Shown: positions 1 to 7,039, numbered from the stretch's first letter. The stretch is 7,784 nt of DNA from Sphingomonadaceae bacterium (GCA_019454625.1 JACFNY010000085.1:1-7784); one strand, 5' to 3'. Notes: generated by a model from the letters alone, not told the origin. Numbers and translations are program-made.

Positions 1-1357
1 TGCTGCGGACCGCGGCGGTGCCCGTGCCCTGATTGGCCGCGGAAATATCGGCCGACCACGGCGCGGCGGCGGCGACGTCCGCGCCGTCCCCGACGAGGAC
101 GCGCATACCCGCGGCGCCGGTGACGCCGCTCACCTGGAACCAGTCGCCGCCCCTCGGCGCGCCGCCGAGCTCGAGGTGGATGCCGTCGAGATCGAGCGTG
201 CCGCTGCCGGTGACGGAGGCGCTGCCGTCGGCGCGGGAGAGCGTCCACTGGCTGGTCGCGCCGTCGTACCAGAGTTCGTAGCCGCCGGCGAAGACGAGGG
301 ATTCGTCGGTCACCTGCATGTCGAGCGTGGCCTGCCCGGTGTTGGTCCGCGACGGCGTCGCCACCAGCGAGCTTGCCGCGAACAGTTCGCCGCCCGCCAC
401 GCCGTTCAGGTCGACGCCCTGCCGGTGCGCGGCGTTGACGCTGGTGATGAACTGCTGCGCGAGCGTGTCGATCGCCGCCGTGCTGTCGCTGTTCTGCGTG
501 TAGGCGTCGGCAAGGCCCGCGAGCACGCCGCTGCCGGGCACCGGGATCGTGCCGCTGCTCCCGAACGGGTCGAGCGTCAGCCTGATCTTGCCGTTCGCCT
601 CGGTGGCGCCGAGCAGCTTCGCGCCCATCTGGTCGAGCAGGACGGGGCCGTTCGCATTGTCGAGCCGCAGGTCGACCGTGCCGTCGCCGCGGACGGTAAC
701 GTCGATCTTCGTCAGCGTCGCAAGCTCGTTCAGCAGCCGGTCGCGCTCGTCCTCGAGGCTCGCGGACGCCGACGTTCCGGCGGCCGTGCGGCGGATGGTG
801 CCGTTCAGCGTCGAGAGCGCGCTGGTGAGGTCGTTGATGCGGTCGACGGTCTGGTCGACGTCCTGCTTGATGCCGGCGCGCGTCGTGTCGAAGGATTGCG
901 CGAGGCTGCGGAACTGCGCGGCGACCTCTCCCGCCGCCGACAGGAAGGCGTCGCGCGCGGACAGCGCTGTCGGATCGGCGGCGACGTCCTGCGCGGCGTT
1001 GTAGAAGGCCGTCAGACGGCCGGCGAGGCCCTGCGAACCGGTGTTGAGGAACGACTGGATCTCGCTCAGCCAGTATTGCCGCGTCTGGGCGCGGGCGTAG
1101 TCGCCCGAGGCGGTGCGCGCATCGCCGGCGAGGAAGGCGTCGTAGGCGCGGGCGACGCCGCTCACGTTGACGCCGCTTCCCGCCGCGGTCTGCCGGACCA
1201 GCGGGAAGCCGCCGCCCGCGGAGGGGTTCTCCGTCACCATCGCGGTGCGCCGCGAGTAGCCCGCGACATTGGCGTTGGCGATGTTCTCGCCGACGATGTC
1301 GAGCGCGGTCTGGTAGGCGCGGACGCCCGATGCGCCGAGGCTGAGGAGGTCGCTCAT
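1..1357 (-). CDS. flgK: FlgK, first hook-filament junction protein (5' part, C-terminus cut by window edge)
   Basis: FlgK is exported by the flagellar type III system and forms the first ring between hook and filament. The frame is open from ATG at 1357 to the window edge, giving 452 residues without a stop. The N-terminal D0 helix reads SLGASGVRAYQTALDIVGEN, followed by NIANANVAGYSRR (residues 25-37), the axial-protein signature in its FlgK form with YSR. GSGVNVSGVARAYDAFL (60-76) is the usual second block. A long helical segment runs about 115-215 and ends in DERDRLLNEL. VNAAHRQGVDLNG (307-319) and GGELF (322-326) are further FlgK hallmarks. The C-terminal D1/D0 helices are missing, so roughly 100 residues or more lie outside (family length about 450-650, inferred). 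The start overlaps the flgJ stop as ATGA, with GAAGGC ending 8 bases upstream (1366-1371). No cysteines are seen. Confidence 0.96.
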   Translation of the reverse strand, partial: MSDLLSLGASGVRAYQTALDIVGENIANANVAGYSRRTAMVTENPSAGGGFPLVRQTAAGSGVNVSGVARAYDAFLAGDARTASGDYARAQTRQYWLSEIQSFLNTGSQGLAGRLTAFYNAAQDVAADPTALSARDAFLSAAGEVAAQFRSLAQSFDTTRAGIKQDVDQTVDRINDLTSALSTLNGTIRRTAAGTSASASLEDERDRLLNELATLTKIDVTVRGDGTVDLRLDNANGPVLLDQMGAKLLGATEANGKIRLTLDPFGSSGTIPVPGSGVLAGLADAYTQNSDSTAAIDTLAQQFITSVNAAHRQGVDLNGVAGGELFAASSLVATPSRTNTGQATLDMQVTDESLVFAGGYELWYDGATSQWTLSRADGSASVTGSGTLDLDGIHLELGGAPRGGDWFQVSGVTGAAGMRVLVGDGADVAAAAPWSADISAANQGTGTAAVRS

Positions 1358-1680
1358 TTCGCTTCGCCTTCGTTCGTCGCGGTCGCCGCGGTCGTCTGGC
1401 CGCGGGCGAGAAAGTCCTTCAGCGCCTCGGCGATGCCGAGCGGGCTGTGCTTGGCGAGGGTTCCGGCAAGCTCGCGGTCCTGCATCTCGCGGAATGTCTT
1501 GAGGGCCTCGCTCCGGAACAGGCCGCCGTCGGGCACGGACTGCCGCGCCTGCTTCAGCATCAGGTTCACGAACACGGCCTCGAACTGCTGCGCGGCCTTG
1601 TCGAGGTTCGCCTGCGTGTTCCGGCGGCTGCCGTCGACAGCAGCCGTTCCGCCGTTCTGGAGGCCGCCTATCGCGCTCAT
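1354..1680 (-). CDS. flgJ: FlgJ, rod-binding (rod cap) protein, single-domain form
   Basis: FlgJ caps the growing rod in the periplasm. The 108-residue product contains only the rod-binding domain: a short polar leader (1-24), then [19 protein letters not shown] (28-46), the conserved core, and [15 protein letters not shown] (63-77), followed by a helix around 80-92 and a polar tail. The enteric protein is about 310 residues and carries a C-terminal glucosaminidase domain that opens the peptidoglycan; nothing of that remains here. Short forms like this are normal in alphaproteobacteria. The ATG at 1680 overlaps the flgI stop as ATGA and has only a poor ribosome binding site, so translation probably depends on coupling to flgI (inference). 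The stop overlaps the flgK start in the same way. Confidence 0.94.
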   Translation of the reverse strand: MSAIGGLQNGGTAAVDGSRRNTQANLDKAAQQFEAVFVNLMLKQARQSVPDGGLFRSEALKTFREMQDRELAGTLAKHSPLGIAEALKDFLARGQTTAATATNEGEAK

Positions 1681-2777
1681 ATCACGATCAGCTCTGCCTT
1701 GAGCGCGCCCGCCTGCTTCAAGGCTTCGAGGATGGCGACGAGGTCGGCGGGGGTCGCGCCGAGCGCGTTCACCGACTTCACGATGTCGTCGAGCGCGACG
1801 CCGGGATTGAACAGGAACATGTGCGCGCCGCCCTGCTCGACCTCGATGCCGCTGTCCGGCACCACGGCGGTCTGCCCGCGCGAGAACGGGCCGGGCTGGC
1901 TCACCTGCGGGTTCTCCGTCACCTTCACCACCATGCTGCCGTGGCTGACGGCGGCGGGCGAGACGCGGACGTTGGAACCGATCACCACCGTGCCGGTGCG
2001 CGAGTTGATGACGACGCGCGCGGCGGGGGCGGCGGGCTGAACCTCGATATTCTCGATGATCGAGACGAGGCTGATGCGCTGATCGGCCTGCATCGGAGCG
2101 GTCACTTCGATGGAAACCGCGTCGATCGGCGTGGCGGTGCCGCCGCCGAGCGTTTTGTTGATGGCGTCGGCGACGCGCTGCGTCGTGGTGAAATCCGCCT
2201 CGCGGAGATTGAGGACGAGGCTCGGCGAGGTGGCGAACGGCGTGTCGACCATGCGCTCGACGGACGCGCCCTGCGGGATGCGGCCGGTGGAGGGCACGTT
2301 CACCGTCACCTTCGATCCGTCCTGCCCCTCGACGCCGAGGCCGCCGACGGCGAGGCTGCCCTGCGACATCGCGTAGACCTCGCCGTCCGCGCCGACGAGC
2401 GGCGTCAGCAGCAGGTTGCCGCCGCGAAGCGATTTCGCCTTGCCGATCGCGGAGACGGTCACGTCGATCTTCTGGCCGGGCTTCGCGAAGGGCGGCAGGT
2501 CCGCCGTCACCATCACGGCGGCGGCGTTCTTGAGGCTGGCCTTCACCCCCGGCGGGATGACGACGCCGAAGCGCGCGATGGCGCTCCTCATGCTCTGGAT
2601 CGTGTATTCGAGGTTGTCGTCGCCGGTGCCGTTCAAACCCACGACGATGCCGTAGCCGACGAGCTGGTTCGAGCGGATGCCGGCGAAGTCGCCGAGGTCC
2701 TTGACGCGCTCCGCAGACGCCGGTGCGGCGAAACCGCAGGCGAGAACGAGAGCGATGAGGAAGCGGCGAAGGCGCAT
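1677..2777 (-). CDS. flgI: FlgI, flagellar P-ring protein precursor
   Basis: FlgI forms the P ring around the distal rod at the peptidoglycan layer. The 366-residue length is the family's usual one. Residues 1-22 are a Sec signal peptide: basic MRLRR, a hydrophobic core, and ASA before the likely cut between A22 and E23. The mature start [20 protein letters not shown] (23-42), then [12 protein letters not shown] (43-54), is diagnostic. Other family blocks are [20 protein letters not shown] (86-105), [12 protein letters not shown] (116-127) and the end of the chain, [20 protein letters not shown] (331-350). The only cysteine is C14 inside the signal peptide, so the mature protein cannot form the intramolecular disulfide known from enteric FlgI. 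FlgI normally needs the chaperone FlgA, which is not in this window. AAAGGA 6 bases before the ATG supports the start. Confidence 0.97.
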   Translation of the reverse strand: MRLRRFLIALVLACGFAAPASAERVKDLGDFAGIRSNQLVGYGIVVGLNGTGDDNLEYTIQSMRSAIARFGVVIPPGVKASLKNAAAVMVTADLPPFAKPGQKIDVTVSAIGKAKSLRGGNLLLTPLVGADGEVYAMSQGSLAVGGLGVEGQDGSKVTVNVPSTGRIPQGASVERMVDTPFATSPSLVLNLREADFTTTQRVADAINKTLGGGTATPIDAVSIEVTAPMQADQRISLVSIIENIEVQPAAPAARVVINSRTGTVVIGSNVRVSPAAVSHGSMVVKVTENPQVSQPGPFSRGQTAVVPDSGIEVEQGGAHMFLFNPGVALDDIVKSVNALGATPADLVAILEALKQAGALKAELIVI

Positions 2778-2783
2778 GACGTG

Positions 2784-2789
2784 TCCTTT
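2784..2789 (-). promoter_or_regulatory. Ribosome binding site of flgI
   Basis: The minus strand reads AAAGGA, 6 bases before the flgI ATG at 2777. It lies in the 16-base gap between flgH and flgI and is one of the better Shine-Dalgarno matches in the window. It supports independent initiation of flgI and fixes the start in front of an intact signal peptide. Confidence 0.75.
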
Positions 2790-2793
2790 GGAC

Positions 2794-3459
2794 CTAGAAG
2801 GGTGTAATTGCGGTGAAGAAGCGTTGCAGCCAGCCCATGCGGGTCTGCTGCGCGAGCTCGCCGGTGCCCGAATAGGCGATGCGGGCGTCGGCGACGCGCG
2901 TGGAGGCGACGCGGTTCTCCGGCGTCACGTCCTGCGGGCGCACGATGCCGGAAATCTGGAGGTACTCCTCGCCGCGGTTGAGCTTGATGAGCTTCTGGCC
3001 GCGCACGAGCATGGTTCCGTTCGGATAGACCTGCGCGACGGTCACGGTCATCTCGCCGGTGAGCTGGTTCGACTGCGCAGCCGAGCCCTGCCCCGCGAAG
3101 CTCTGGCCGCTGCCGCCCGAAAGCAGCCCGTCCGGCACCCACGAGAAGGGCTTCGCGTTCGGCAGGGTCAGCGCCATGTCGCTGTTGCGCGAGCTTGCGC
3201 TCGACACCGACTTCGCCGCCTGCGTCTTCTCGACGAGCACGATGGTCAGCACGTCGCCGACGCGCCGCGCGCGATTGTCCTCGACGAGGCTCGCGAAGCG
3301 GCCGGACTGGTAGATCGCGCCCGTCGCCTGCACCGGCTGCTGCGGCGTCGGCGCGTAGCTCGGCGAGAATTCCGCCATCGGCCGCTCGTAGGGCGCCGCG
3401 CACGCCGCGGTGGCGGCGAGCAGCGAGAGCGCCGCGATCTTAAAGTTGCTGCGTGACAT
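2794..3459 (-). CDS. flgH: FlgH, flagellar L-ring lipoprotein precursor
   Basis: FlgH is an outer-membrane lipoprotein that forms the L ring, the bushing for the rod at the outer membrane. The product has 221 residues, close to the family norm. Residues 1-19 are a lipoprotein signal peptide (MSRSNFK basic start, then a hydrophobic core), with C20 as the lipidated residue. The box before it is TAAC, with threonine where leucine is usual. [19 protein letters not shown] (66-84) is a family block. [20 protein letters not shown] (147-166), [20 protein letters not shown] (167-186) and IAYSGTGEL (194-202) are strong FlgH signatures, ending with GWLQRFF (209-215). The ATG lies inside the flgG end (20-base overlap), with a weak GGGA 9 bases upstream. 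No later start would keep the signal peptide, so this start is preferred. Confidence 0.97.
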   Translation of the reverse strand: MSRSNFKIAALSLLAATAACAAPYERPMAEFSPSYAPTPQQPVQATGAIYQSGRFASLVEDNRARRVGDVLTIVLVEKTQAAKSVSSASSRNSDMALTLPNAKPFSWVPDGLLSGGSGQSFAGQGSAAQSNQLTGEMTVTVAQVYPNGTMLVRGQKLIKLNRGEEYLQISGIVRPQDVTPENRVASTRVADARIAYSGTGELAQQTRMGWLQRFFTAITPF

Positions 3460-4225
3460 ACTGCATCATCCCGTCGACGGTGGAGATCACCTTCGAGTTC
3501 ACCTCGTAGGCGCGCTGCGTCTCGATCATGTTGACCATTTCCTCGACCATGTTGACGTTCGAGGTTTCGAGCATGTTCTGGTTGATCTCGCCGAGACCGT
3601 CGACGCCGGGCGTGCCGACGATCGGCGCACCGCTCGCGGCGGTTTCCGCGAAGAGGTTGTCGCCGAGCGGCTGGAGACCGGCCGGGTTCAGGAAGTTGGC
3701 GATCTGGATCTGGCCGATCTGGCTCGGCGTCGCGTCGCCCGGATTGACGATACTGACGGTGCCGTCCTTGCCAATGGTGAGCGACTGCGCGCCTTCCGGG
3801 ATCGTGATGTCGGGTTGCAACGGATAGCCGTCGTTGGTGACGAGCAGGCCCTCGCTGCTCACCGTGAACGAGCCGTCGCGCGTGTAGGTGATCGTGCCGT
3901 CCGGCTTCAGCACCTGGAAATAGCCGTCGCCGTTGATCGCCATGTCGGTCGGGTTGTCGGTCGCCTGCATCGAGCCCTGCGTGTTGATGCGCTCGGTGCC
4001 GACGACGCGCACGCCCGTGCCGATGTTGAGGCCGGTCGCATACTGCGTCGCCTGCTCGCTGTTGGCGCCCGCCTGACGGTAGTTCTGGTACATCAGGCTC
4101 TGGAATTCGGCGCGGTCGCGCTTGAAGCCCGTGGTGTTCACGTTGGCGAGGTTGTTGGAGATGACCCGCATACGCATGTCCTGCGCGTCGAGGCCGCTCC
4201 GTGCCGTGTGCAGTGCCGAGCTCAT
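3440..4225 (-). CDS. flgG: FlgG, distal rod protein
   Basis: FlgG builds the distal rod, which crosses the outer periplasm inside the P and L rings. The 261-residue length matches the family (about 260). The N-terminal D0 helix starts ALHTARSGLDAQ, and NNLANVNTTGFKRDRAEFQS (24-43) is the axial signature in FlgG form. Next comes the FlgG-specific segment LMYQNYRQAGANSEQ (44-58), which separates distal rod from hook protein and is known to make the rod straight and stiff. GLNIGTGVRVVGTERINTQG (65-84) and INGDGYFQVLKPDGT (97-111) follow. The C-terminal helix contains MLETSNVNMVEEMVNMIETQ (218-237) and RAYEVNSKVI (238-247). The ATG has a strong AAGGAG 8 bases upstream. The last 20 bases overlap the start of flgH. 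Confidence 0.98.
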   Translation of the reverse strand: MSSALHTARSGLDAQDMRMRVISNNLANVNTTGFKRDRAEFQSLMYQNYRQAGANSEQATQYATGLNIGTGVRVVGTERINTQGSMQATDNPTDMAINGDGYFQVLKPDGTITYTRDGSFTVSSEGLLVTNDGYPLQPDITIPEGAQSLTIGKDGTVSIVNPGDATPSQIGQIQIANFLNPAGLQPLGDNLFAETAASGAPIVGTPGVDGLGEINQNMLETSNVNMVEEMVNMIETQRAYEVNSKVISTVDGMMQYVTQQL

Positions 4226-4233
4226 GTGCCGGA

Positions 4234-4239
4234 CTCCTT
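4234..4239 (-). promoter_or_regulatory. Ribosome binding site of flgG
   Basis: The minus strand reads AAGGAG, 8 bases before the flgG ATG at 4225, in the 19-base gap after flgF. It is the closest match to the consensus in the window. That agrees with FlgG being a higher-copy rod subunit (about two dozen per rod in enteric bacteria) than FlgB, FlgC or FlgF, although the link is inference. Confidence 0.8.
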
Positions 4240-4244
4240 CCTTG

Positions 4245-4988
4245 CTATTCCAGACGCAGCAGCGACGTGCTGCTCATGTCCATGTCGCGGACGCTGGTGA
4301 CGAGCTGCACCTGCACCTCGTAGGCGCGCGCCTGCTCGATCATGTCGACCATCGAGGCCATCATGTTGACGTTCGAGCCTTCAAGCCCGCCGGTCGAAAG
4401 CCGCACCGCGTCATCCTGCGCGATCTCGCCGCCATTCGCAGCGCGCATCAGGTTGTCGAGGCCCTTCTTCAGCGCGCCCTGCTCGGGCGTCACCAGCTTG
4501 ATGCGGCCGATCTCGGTCATCTCGTTGAGCTGGCCGCCCTGCGGGCGGATGCTGACGGTGCCGTCGGCGCCGATCTCCACCGTGTTCGCAGGCGGCACCG
4601 TGATCGGCCCGCCCTCGCCGACGACGACGAGGCCGTCCCCGGTTTCAAGAATGCCCGTCGCGCTGATGCGAAGGTCGCCGCGGCGCGTGTAGGCTTCGGT
4701 CCCGTCCGGGGCCTGAACCGCCATCATCGCCTCGCCCGTCATCGCGACGTCGAGCGCGCGGCCGGTCTGGTTCACCGTGCCGGGTGCCTGATCGGCGGCA
4801 AGCGTGCCTTCGGCCGCCTGGATGCGGCTGGCGAAGCTCTGACCGCCGACGAGGTGGCGGCTCTGCGCTTCGCTGACGTCGCGCTTGAAGCCGATCGTGC
4901 TCGCGTTGGCGATGTTGTGCGCCGTCACGTCCTGCGCAGCCATGGCGCTGCGCAGGCCGGAGAGGGCGGTGTAGACGAGACGGTCCAT
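4245..4988 (-). CDS. flgF: FlgF, proximal rod protein
   Basis: FlgF is one of the proximal rod subunits, present in few copies between FlgB/FlgC and FlgG. The product is 247 residues, normal for the family. The N-terminus MDRLVYTALSGLRSAMAAQD (1-20) and HNIANASTIGFKRD (24-37) give the axial D0 signature. AMMAVQAPDGTEAYTRRGDL (87-106) is the FlgF-typical block. IGADGTVSIRPQGG (139-152) and IGRIKLV (160-166) follow, and the C-terminal helix has GLEGSNVNMMASMVDMIEQA (201-220) and RAYEVQVQLV (221-230). It lacks the FlgG-specific YQ-rich segment after the D0 signature, which separates it from its neighbour. The gap to flgE is 26 bases and shows only a weak GGA-type ribosome binding site, so expression may be modest. 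Confidence 0.96.
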   Translation of the reverse strand: MDRLVYTALSGLRSAMAAQDVTAHNIANASTIGFKRDVSEAQSRHLVGGQSFASRIQAAEGTLAADQAPGTVNQTGRALDVAMTGEAMMAVQAPDGTEAYTRRGDLRISATGILETGDGLVVVGEGGPITVPPANTVEIGADGTVSIRPQGGQLNEMTEIGRIKLVTPEQGALKKGLDNLMRAANGGEIAQDDAVRLSTGGLEGSNVNMMASMVDMIEQARAYEVQVQLVTSVRDMDMSSTSLLRLE

Positions 4989-5014
4989 CGGCGGTTCCGG
5001 TCAGGTCAATCCGC

Positions 5015-6310
5015 TTAGCTGCGGATGTTGATGATCGCGCTCGTCATGGCGCTGTCCGTTTCGATCGCTTTCGCGTTCGCCTGGAAGTTGCGCTGCGCGG
5101 TGATGAGGTTCACGAGCTCCTCGGTGATGTCGACGTTCGCCATTTCGAGCGCGCCCGAACGGATCGTGCCGACGCCGCTCGCGCCCGCCTCGCCGAGGAT
5201 CGGCTCGCCGGAAAGGCCCGTGGCGGTGTAGTGCGCGTCGCCGGTCTGCTTGAGGCCGTTCGCATTCGCGAAGGTCGCCACCGCCACCTTGCCGAGCGCC
5301 TGCGTCTGGCCGTTGGTGAAGCTGGCGCGCACGACGCCGTTGTTGTCGACGGTGACGCTGTCGAGACGGCCCGACGGATAACCGTCCTGCGTCATCGAGA
5401 CGATCGAGAACGGGTCCGAATACTGCGTCGTCGACGTGCCGTGGTCGAGCGAGATCAGCAAGGGATCGCCGCCCGGGATGGCCAGAGGATCGAAACCCAC
5501 GCCCGCTGTGGGCGAGATGAGCTGGCCGAAGTTGTTGAAGCGAAGCTGCATCGGGGAGGGGCCGGACGACGGCGTCAGTTCGGTGCCGTCGACGATGACG
5601 TGGACATTCCAGTCGTTCGTCGTCGAGGACGAGTTCGAGCTCGACGTGCGGACGTAGTAGATTTCCGCCGCCATCGGATTGCCTAGCGAGTCATACACCG
5701 TCGTCGAGGTCGAACGGTTGTAGGTGGTCGGGTTCTCCGGATCGAACGCGTAGGGGTTCGAAGGCGTGTAGATCGGGTTGTTCGGGATCACCTCGGCATC
5801 CGACGGCAGGTTGAGCGCGAGGTTGATGCCGGTCGTCGCGCGCGGCTGGCCCGAGGTCAGCGGCAGGCGCAGCGCGCGCGTGTCGTTGATGCTCGTCGAG
5901 ATCACCGTGCCCGAATCGTTCACCGGATAGACCTGAAGCGCCTGGCCGCCGCTATCCACGACGAAACGCTCGTTGTTCACGCTGAACGATCCGTTGCGCG
6001 TGAACTGCATGTCGGTGGTGCCCGAGGTCGACTTCACCATGAAGAAACCTTCGCCCATCATCGCGAGGTCCATGACGTTGAGGCTCGACTGGATCGCGCC
6101 TTGCGTGAACTGCTGCTTGATGGTCTTGAGCGCGGTGCCCGAGCCGGCGACGCGGCCGGCGCTCTGCAGCGCGGAGCTGGAGATGATGTCGCCGAACTCG
6201 GCGCGCGAGCGCTTGAAGCCGACCGTGCCGACGTTCGCGATGTTGTTGGACGTCGTCGAGAGATCGGTCTGCGCGGCGTTGAGGCCGGTGAGCGAGGTGT
6301 ACATGGCCAT
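5015..6310 (-). CDS. flgE: FlgE, flagellar hook protein
   Basis: FlgE polymerises into the hook, the flexible joint between rod and filament, after export through the rod and under the FlgD cap. The product has 431 residues, within the family's wide range (about 400 in enteric bacteria). The N-terminus MYTSLTGLNAAQTDLSTTSN (3-22) and NNIANVGTVGFKRSRAEF (22-39) form the D0 signature with the hook-type FKRSRAEF. FTQGAIQSSLNVMDLAMMGE (68-87) and GFFMVKS (88-94) follow. The middle, roughly 130-350, is the variable surface domain and includes a serine-rich run at 222-231. STTVYDSLGNPM (202-213) is a conserved FlgE block. The C-terminus has GALEMANVDITEELVNLITA (386-405) and QRNFQANAKAIET (406-418). 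The first of two nearby ATGs is chosen because GAGGAG lies 9 bases upstream. Confidence 0.97.
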   Translation of the reverse strand: MAMYTSLTGLNAAQTDLSTTSNNIANVGTVGFKRSRAEFGDIISSSALQSAGRVAGSGTALKTIKQQFTQGAIQSSLNVMDLAMMGEGFFMVKSTSGTTDMQFTRNGSFSVNNERFVVDSGGQALQVYPVNDSGTVISTSINDTRALRLPLTSGQPRATTGINLALNLPSDAEVIPNNPIYTPSNPYAFDPENPTTYNRSTSTTVYDSLGNPMAAEIYYVRTSSSNSSSTTNDWNVHVIVDGTELTPSSGPSPMQLRFNNFGQLISPTAGVGFDPLAIPGGDPLLISLDHGTSTTQYSDPFSIVSMTQDGYPSGRLDSVTVDNNGVVRASFTNGQTQALGKVAVATFANANGLKQTGDAHYTATGLSGEPILGEAGASGVGTIRSGALEMANVDITEELVNLITAQRNFQANAKAIETDSAMTSAIINIRS

Positions 6311-6319
6311 GCGTAAGGT

Positions 6320-6325
6320 CTCCTC
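6320..6325 (-). promoter_or_regulatory. Ribosome binding site of flgE
   Basis: The minus strand reads GAGGAG, 9 bases before the ATG at 6310 and 15 bases before the second in-frame ATG at 6304. The spacing favours the first ATG, giving a protein that begins MAMYTSL. The site lies in the 30-base flgD-flgE gap, the longest non-coding stretch in the window. I see no terminator hairpin or promoter in that gap. Confidence 0.75.
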
Positions 6326-6340
6326 TGGAAACGGTGAAAA

Positions 6341-7030
6341 CTAGCTGCTGACTTTCTGAACCTTGTCGAAGGTGACGGAGCCGATGCCGAGCAGGTCGAG
6401 CGTCATCGGGCTGTTCGCCGTCGCCATGCTGACGGACTGGACGAGGGCATAGACGGAGGTGGAGAGCGCTTCGCGCTTGCCGCCGACGCTCGCCGTCGCC
6501 TCGATGGTCACGGGCCCCGGCTCCACGGCTTCGCCCGCGTCGTTCTTGCCGTCCCACGCGAATTCGTGGATGCCGTCCTCGACGGCGCCGAGCTTCAGCG
6601 TGCGGACCGTCGCGCCGGTGGAATCCTTGATCGCGATCGTGGTGTCGGTCGCGCCCTCCGGGATCGCGATGGCGCCGTAGACGGCGCCGGTCGCGTCCGG
6701 CACCGCCCTGGCGCCCGAGGTCAGCACGTATTTGCCGACGAGGCCGGTGGCGGTCGAAAGCTGGTTGTTGTTCAGCGAATCGAGGATGCTGCCGAGCTTG
6801 GTGTTCATCTCGGTGATGCCCGCCAGCGACGAGAACTGCGCCATCTGCGCGACGAACGCCTCGTTCTCCATCGGGTTCAGCGGGTCCTGGTTCTTGAGCT
6901 GCGTGGTCAGCAGCTTCAGGAAATCGCTCTGGTCGAGCTGGCTCTTCTGCGTGACGGTGCTTCCCGTCTCGTAGCCCTTGATGCCGAGCGCGTTGAGATC
7001 GAGGCTGCTGCCGGTGCCGGTCGTCGTCAT
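6341..7030 (-). CDS. flgD: FlgD, hook cap / hook assembly scaffold protein
   Basis: FlgD sits at the tip of the growing hook, allows FlgE to polymerise, and is replaced by FlgK when the hook is complete. The product has 229 residues, typical of the family. The N-terminal domain carries the diagnostic block FLKLLTTQLKNQDPLNPMEN (37-56), then EAFVAQMAQFSSLAGITEMN (57-76). A linker rich in Asn, Ser and Leu leads to GLVGKYVLTSG (96-106). Residues about 110-185 form the FLIG/Ig-like region, with EFAWDGKNDAGEAVEPG (156-172) as the usual turn. The C-terminal part (185-225) completes the Tudor-like fold. GAGG lies 5 bases before the ATG, inside the end of flgC. Its place directly before flgE fits its role. 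Confidence 0.97.
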   Translation of the reverse strand: MTTTGTGSSLDLNALGIKGYETGSTVTQKSQLDQSDFLKLLTTQLKNQDPLNPMENEAFVAQMAQFSSLAGITEMNTKLGSILDSLNNNQLSTATGLVGKYVLTSGARAVPDATGAVYGAIAIPEGATDTTIAIKDSTGATVRTLKLGAVEDGIHEFAWDGKNDAGEAVEPGPVTIEATASVGGKREALSTSVYALVQSVSMATANSPMTLDLLGIGSVTFDKVQKVSS

Positions 7031-7035
7031 GCCCG

Positions 7036-7039
7036 CCTC
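7036..7039 (-). promoter_or_regulatory. Ribosome binding site of flgD, overlapping the flgC stop
   Basis: The minus strand reads GAGG, 5 bases before the flgD ATG at 7030. It shares bases with the flgC TGA stop at 7038-7040. Ribosomes ending flgC therefore clear or occupy this site, which suggests coupling of flgD to flgC (inference). Confidence 0.6.

Noticed and set aside
176..1702. A 508-codon open frame on the plus strand, antisense to flgK and flgJ
   Set aside because: Its product is dominated by Arg, Ala, Val, Asp and Glu in low-complexity order, typical of the antisense frame of a high-GC gene. It covers two clearly recognised genes on the other strand.
1821..2807. A 328-codon plus-strand open frame opposite flgI
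   Set aside because: It is rich in HHH, DDD and RRR runs and has no family motif; FlgI on the other strand is unmistakable.
2633..3403. A minus-strand open frame of 256 codons overlapping flgH and the flgI start
   Set aside because: Out of frame with both genes and composed of Arg/Ala-rich sequence; FlgH and FlgI account for the region with conserved motifs.
3410..5018. Two long plus-strand open frames opposite flgG and flgF
   Set aside because: Both mirror the codon pattern of the minus-strand genes, and their similarity to each other comes from flgF and flgG being paralogues. They are not a duplicated gene pair.
6311..6340. Possible terminator or internal promoter in the longest gap (flgD-flgE)
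   Set aside because: No inverted repeat, T-run or convincing sigma-factor motif is visible in 30 bases; only a ribosome binding site stands out.
5952..6557. A minus-strand open frame of 201 codons spanning the flgD-flgE junction
   Set aside because: It is a shifted frame of both genes, rich in Arg and His, without a recognisable domain.
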